Shown in pieces: positions 61,487 to 64,000 of a DNA stretch of 64,000 bases. The notes under the pieces are model-generated. The model was not told where the DNA came from. It ran no database searches and worked only from the letters and a program-made list of their open reading frames with translations. Each line of letters starts with the position of its first letter. Positions within the stretch are counted from its first letter, which is position 1. This DNA comes from Mesorhizobium sp. 131-2-1. GTDB lineage: Bacteria; Pseudomonadota; Alphaproteobacteria; Rhizobiales; Rhizobiaceae. The position numbers and the translations under genes are program-made. The DNA is taken from assembly GCF_016756535.1 (NCBI RefSeq), contig NZ_AP023247.1, positions 4,774,501 to 4,838,500 on the forward strand, given 5' to 3'.

Positions 61487-62998
61487 ATGCGGTTCAAGCT
61501 GAAACTCGTCCCCCTCACCCTGCTGATGCTTGCCGCTTTCGCGCAACCCGGCCTTGCCGAGACCACTCAGCGGCCGGCGCCCGCGGGCGGGGTGCTATCG
61601 CTCTTGCCGCAGCCGCAGACGACCAATCATTCGATCACCATCGCCGGGCGCAAGCTGGACTATCAGGCCAAGGCCGGCACGCTGTCGCTGCTTTCCGGCA
61701 AGGGTGATGTCACGGCCGAGATTTTCTACGTCGCCTATACGCTGCCGCCATCGGAAGGTCCGGCGAAGGCTTCCCCTCGCCCCATCACCTTCGTCTTCAA
61801 CGGCGGCCCCGGCGCGGCCTCCGCCTATCTGCATCTCGGTGCGCTCGGGCCGCGCATCATCGCCACCGGATCCGACGGGGAATTCCTGCCCTCGCCGCAA
61901 ACACTCATCGACAATCCGGACAGCTGGCTCGACATGACCGACCTTGTCTTCGTCGATCCGGTCGGAACCGGCTACAGCCGCGAGGCGCCTGGCCAGGACA
62001 CGCACGACTTCTGGGGCGTCAACCAGGATGCCAGTTCGATCGGCGCCTTCATCCGGCTCTATCTGGCAAAGAACGGCCGCACCGGATCGCCGCTCTTCCT
62101 CGCCGGCGAAAGCTATGGCGGCTTCCGCGCAGCGCTGCTTGCCCGCACGCTGCAGGAGGATATCGGCATCAGCCCCAGCGGCATCGTGCTGATCTCGCCG
62201 GCGCTGGAATTCATGCTGGTGCAGCCGGACGAATTCGAGCCGCTGCACTGGGCGCTCGAACTGCCGTCGCTGGCGGCGGTGCGCCTCAGCAGCGAAGGCG
62301 TCAGCGGCGATGCGTTGCGGCAAAAGCTCGCCGAGGTCGAGCATTATGCGATGGGCGACTACCTCACCGCTTTGGCCAGCGGGCTGGAGCAAGGCGGAAG
62401 GTTGGCCAGCCAGCACGTGGCCGACATCACCGGGCTGCCGCTCGACCTCGTCCAGCGCAATTTCGCCCGCATCCCGACCAGCCTGTTCGCCAGGGAGTTT
62501 CAGCGCGCCAAAGGAAAGGTGCTCAGCCCCTATGACGGCATGATCGGGACAGCCGACATCGCGCCCGAGAGCGCTCGCATCGCAGGCCCCGATCCGGTGC
62601 TCGACCGCAGCGTGGCGGCGCTCACCTCGGCCTTCGTCGGCTATATCAGCGACGAGCTCAATTTCCACACCGATGTCAGCTACCGGCTGCTCAATGGCGA
62701 GGTCACCCACAATTGGGACTACGGCACCACCCGGCAAGGCTATGCCGGCGTAATGGACGATCTGCAGCGGGCGCGCTCGCTGAACCCCGCTCTCGGCGTC
62801 GTCATCGTCAACGGCTACACCGACCTGGTCACGCCGTATCTCGCCTCGCGCTATCTCGTGAACCAGGTTCCGCCGCTCGCCGATGCCAAACCCATCCGCC
62901 TCGACGTCGTGGAGGGCGGGCATATGATGTATTTCAGGCCGGACGGAAGACGCGCGCTGAAGGAGGCGGCGGCGGAACTCTACCAGGCAACGCAGTAA
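61487..62998 (+). CDS. secreted serine carboxypeptidase (peptidase S10 family)
   Basis: 503 residues with signal peptide (MRFKLKLVPLTLLMLAAFAQ, cut near LAET). The catalytic triad is visible: Ser in LFLAGESYGGFRAALLA, Asp in VIVNGYTDLVTPYLASRYLV and His in DVVEGGHMMYFRPDGRR. FVFNGGPGAASAYLHLGALG is the oxyanion region. It removes C-terminal residues, in the periplasm or outside. Its stop codon lies inside the target site duplicated by the element that follows. No accessory gene is apparent. Confidence 0.88.
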   Translation: MRFKLKLVPLTLLMLAAFAQPGLAETTQRPAPAGGVLSLLPQPQTTNHSITIAGRKLDYQAKAGTLSLLSGKGDVTAEIFYVAYTLPPSEGPAKASPRPITFVFNGGPGAASAYLHLGALGPRIIATGSDGEFLPSPQTLIDNPDSWLDMTDLVFVDPVGTGYSREAPGQDTHDFWGVNQDASSIGAFIRLYLAKNGRTGSPLFLAGESYGGFRAALLARTLQEDIGISPSGIVLISPALEFMLVQPDEFEPLHWALELPSLAAVRLSSEGVSGDALRQKLAEVEHYAMGDYLTALASGLEQGGRLASQHVADITGLPLDLVQRNFARIPTSLFAREFQRAKGKVLSPYDGMIGTADIAPESARIAGPDPVLDRSVAALTSAFVGYISDELNFHTDVSYRLLNGEVTHNWDYGTTRQGYAGVMDDLQRARSLNPALGVVIVNGYTDLVTPYLASRYLVNQVPPLADAKPIRLDVVEGGHMMYFRPDGRRALKEAAAELYQATQ

Positions 62999-63004
62999 AC
63001 GTTA
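62997..63004. repeat. left target-site duplication AAACGTTA
   Basis: AAACGTTA immediately before the left terminal repeat, identical to the eight bases just after the right terminal repeat (63893-63900). The duplicated bases include the last two bases of the S10 gene stop codon. Confidence 0.8.
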
Positions 63005-63025
63005 GGTAGTGTCTCAGTTTGAAAT

Positions 63026-63202
63026 CTAGTTGCTGTCGCCGGCCTTGCCGGCCATGCGGTGCAGAACGCTACTGAGGATTTGGGCGATCTCTTGCATGCC
63101 CATCCGCTTCGCCAGCGGGATTAGAATCAATAGCTCCAAAACCAGCAAGGCAAGCGGCCCGCCGAACGTCGGCATGACGGTGAAGAACACCACGTCCAGC
63201 AA
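63026..63202 (-). CDS. small putative membrane protein in the element
   Basis: 58 codons from TTG to TAG, the stop lying within the left terminal repeat. One clear hydrophobic segment (FGGPLALLVLELLILIPLAK) and an amphipathic end (EIAQILSSVLHRMAGKAGDS). There is no usable ribosome-binding site and a stop codon directly precedes it, so it may be the 3' remnant of a longer gene cut during element formation. Confidence 0.35.
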   Translation of the reverse strand: MLDVVFFTVMPTFGGPLALLVLELLILIPLAKRMGMQEIAQILSSVLHRMAGKAGDSN

Positions 63203-63204
63203 CT

Positions 63205-63401
63205 AGCGATCTCGGCGCGCCGCTCCGGCGTCATGTTGGCGGCGCGCTTCTTTCCGCCCTTGGATCCAAGTTCTTTGGCGGCGGCGCTCTTGCCGTCGTC
63301 CTGCACTTCGTCGGTTCCTCGCCGGTAGCAATGCGCATCACGCGGACGGCATTGCCGATCACATCGGCGGGGCGCTTCTGGCCTTTAGGTCCGGTCGGCA
63401 C
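63205..63401 (-). pseudogene. frameshifted KGG-motif protein
   Basis: From GTG (after GAGGGG) it reads VPTGPKGQKRPADVIGNAVR-VMRIATGEEPTK. It then needs a frame change to continue SAAAKELGSKGGKKRAANMT-PERRAEIA, after which it ends without the usual terminal segment. This pattern (PTGPKGQKRPADVIGNAV, then GxKGGKxRAxxMTPERRAEIA) is a small protein common in rhizobia and other alphaproteobacteria. Both the internal frameshift and the cut end point to decay. It overlaps the NTF2-like gene by 17 bases. Confidence 0.6.
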
Positions 63402-63801
63402 GTTCCCCTCGCTGGTCTTTCTCCGTCATTAGCTCTACCCATTGGGCGCGCCATGCGGGTGGTTCCCAAGGCTCATTGATATACAGCCGCTCCCGAAATA
63501 CTCTGCCATCGCGAAACTCCATGATCCCCACCACCTTGTGCGGCTTTTCCTTGTTGTAGCGGATCGTATACTCGTTCACCCACAGATGATCGCATCCAAT
63601 AATCCGGTGCATTTCGAAGGTCACATCGGCGGGGTAAGCGGTTCTGAACGCGATAATGTTTGCTTTCCCACGAAGCCGCTCGCCACTCTGGGGGAACTCA
63701 ATCACGGCATCGTCCGCATAGATTTCGGACGCGCGGACCTCATCCTTGCCGGCCCACTCGAAATGATCCTCGATCAGCGCTCGCGCGGTCGCCTCGTCCA
63801 T
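63385..63801 (-). CDS. NTF2-like (SnoaL-type) nuclear transport factor 2 family protein, passenger gene
   Basis: 138 residues from MDEATARALI, eight bases after GGGAG; two earlier in-frame ATGs are less well placed. Typical SnoaL/NTF2-like cone: ALIEDHFEWAGKDEVRASEI, YADDAVIEFPQSGERLRGKA, FRTAYPADVTFEMHRIIGCD, EYTIRYNKEKPHKVVGIMEF and VFRERLYINEPWEPPAWRA. Members act as small-molecule isomerases, hydrolases or binding proteins; the substrate here is unknown. It is the only intact gene inside the element and thus its cargo. Confidence 0.8.
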   Translation of the reverse strand: MDEATARALIEDHFEWAGKDEVRASEIYADDAVIEFPQSGERLRGKANIIAFRTAYPADVTFEMHRIIGCDHLWVNEYTIRYNKEKPHKVVGIMEFRDGRVFRERLYINEPWEPPAWRAQWVELMTEKDQRGERADRT

Positions 63802-63892
63802 GGCGCTATCTCCCATGCTTTCCGGTAAGCATATAGGCATTCGGGCTGGATCGCGACAAGCGAGGCGTCAGATTTCAAACTGAGACACTACC

Positions 63893-63900
63893 AAACGTTA
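63893..63900. repeat. right target-site duplication AAACGTTA
   Basis: Exact copy of the left eight bases; marks the right boundary of the inserted cassette. Confidence 0.8.
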
Positions 63901-63923
63901 TGTGCCCTTGCCTCGCAGGTATT

Positions 63924-64000
63924 CTACTTCCCATCAGCGAGCGAGCGTTGGAACTGCTCGTCGAGCCTTTGAAATTCCACAACCAGACTGTCGCAGGCAA
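63924..64000 (-). CDS. C-terminal end of an unidentified protein (runs off the window)
   Basis: The last 24 residues read ACDSLVVEFQRLDEQFQRSL-ADGK and stop at TAG. Reading is open to the window edge and composition looks coding, but the piece is too short for identification. It ends about 30 bases before the duplicated target site. Confidence 0.4.
   Translation of the reverse strand, partial: ACDSLVVEFQRLDEQFQRSLADGK

Larger units (their letters stand above)
63005..63892. mobile_element. 888-bp transposase-less insertion cassette with perfect 23-bp terminal repeats
   Basis: The left end starts GGTAGTGTCTCAGTTTGAAA and continues TCT; the right end is its perfect complement (23 of 23). An 8-bp direct repeat (AAACGTTA) borders it on both sides, as left by transposition. 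The interior has no transposase; it holds an NTF2-like gene, a frameshifted KGG-motif gene and a small membrane ORF, all on the reverse strand. It fits a mobile insertion cassette moved in trans by an IS. The family is not certain; 8-bp duplications occur in IS1595, IS6, IS66 and ISL3 groups among others. Confidence 0.8.

Overview
The window looks like a chromosomal segment of a Rhizobiales alphaproteobacterium, most likely Mesorhizobium or a close relative. The reasons are high GC, alphaproteobacterial gene orders (lptF-lptG-lptD-surA-like-pdxA-rsmA; fabD-fabG-acpP-fabF-mltG-yicC-gmk; rpsF-rpsR-rplI; dnaB-radA-cvpA-purF), an AqpS-type arsenic operon and a DmeRF metal system as described in rhizobia, and many copies of the palindromic intergenic elements that rhizobia carry. 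I saw no rRNA or tRNA genes and no CRISPR array.

Region 1 (1-9.7 kb) is a cell-surface glycan island. It holds the start of a sulfotransferase, two very large paralogous double-domain glycosyltransferases with a shared C-terminal module, a smaller DxD glycosyltransferase, and three secreted proteins of unknown role. Region 2 (9.7-19.5 kb) is a metal and metalloid defence island. An arsR / Cys-tailed flavoprotein / MFS operon and a second operon (arsR, LMW-PTP-type arsC, aqpS, glutaredoxin-type arsC) flank a dmeRF cobalt/nickel efflux pair. Each regulator has a visible palindromic operator candidate. A TauE/SafE permease, a flavodoxin-fold quinone reductase and an ABM monooxygenase/MarR divergent pair follow.

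Region 3 (19.7-27.1 kb) is the most unusual part. It is a tightly coupled six-gene operon in which four of five junctions are 4-bp RTGA overlaps and the fifth is a 2-bp gap. It encodes a KASIII-type ketosynthase, an extended SDR reductase, an MBL hydrolase, an F390-synthetase-like adenylating enzyme, a GNAT-like transferase and a Rieske oxygenase, and faces a convergent ATP-grasp ligase. It looks like an uncharacterised biosynthetic pathway, possibly acyl-derived.

Region 4 (27.2-61.3 kb) is mostly housekeeping: HolC and PepA, LPS export (LptF/G/D), a periplasmic chaperone, PdxA, RsmA, Gmk, YicC, MltG, fatty-acid synthesis, an LTA-synthase-like phosphotransferase, a Tad-type VWA protein, ribosomal proteins S6/S18/L9, a cyclopropane synthase, Rsm22, DnaB, RadA, CvpA, PurF and small stress or secreted proteins. 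Notable regulatory structure includes a terminator inside the ribosomal protein cluster, a hairpin that contains the ynfA-type start codon, and a GTTC-N7-GTTC box ahead of dnaB.

Region 5 (61.5-64 kb) has an S10 serine carboxypeptidase followed by an 888-bp transposase-less element. The element has perfect 23-bp terminal inverted repeats and an 8-bp target duplication. It carries an NTF2-like gene and a frameshifted KGG-motif pseudogene, and so resembles a mobile insertion cassette.
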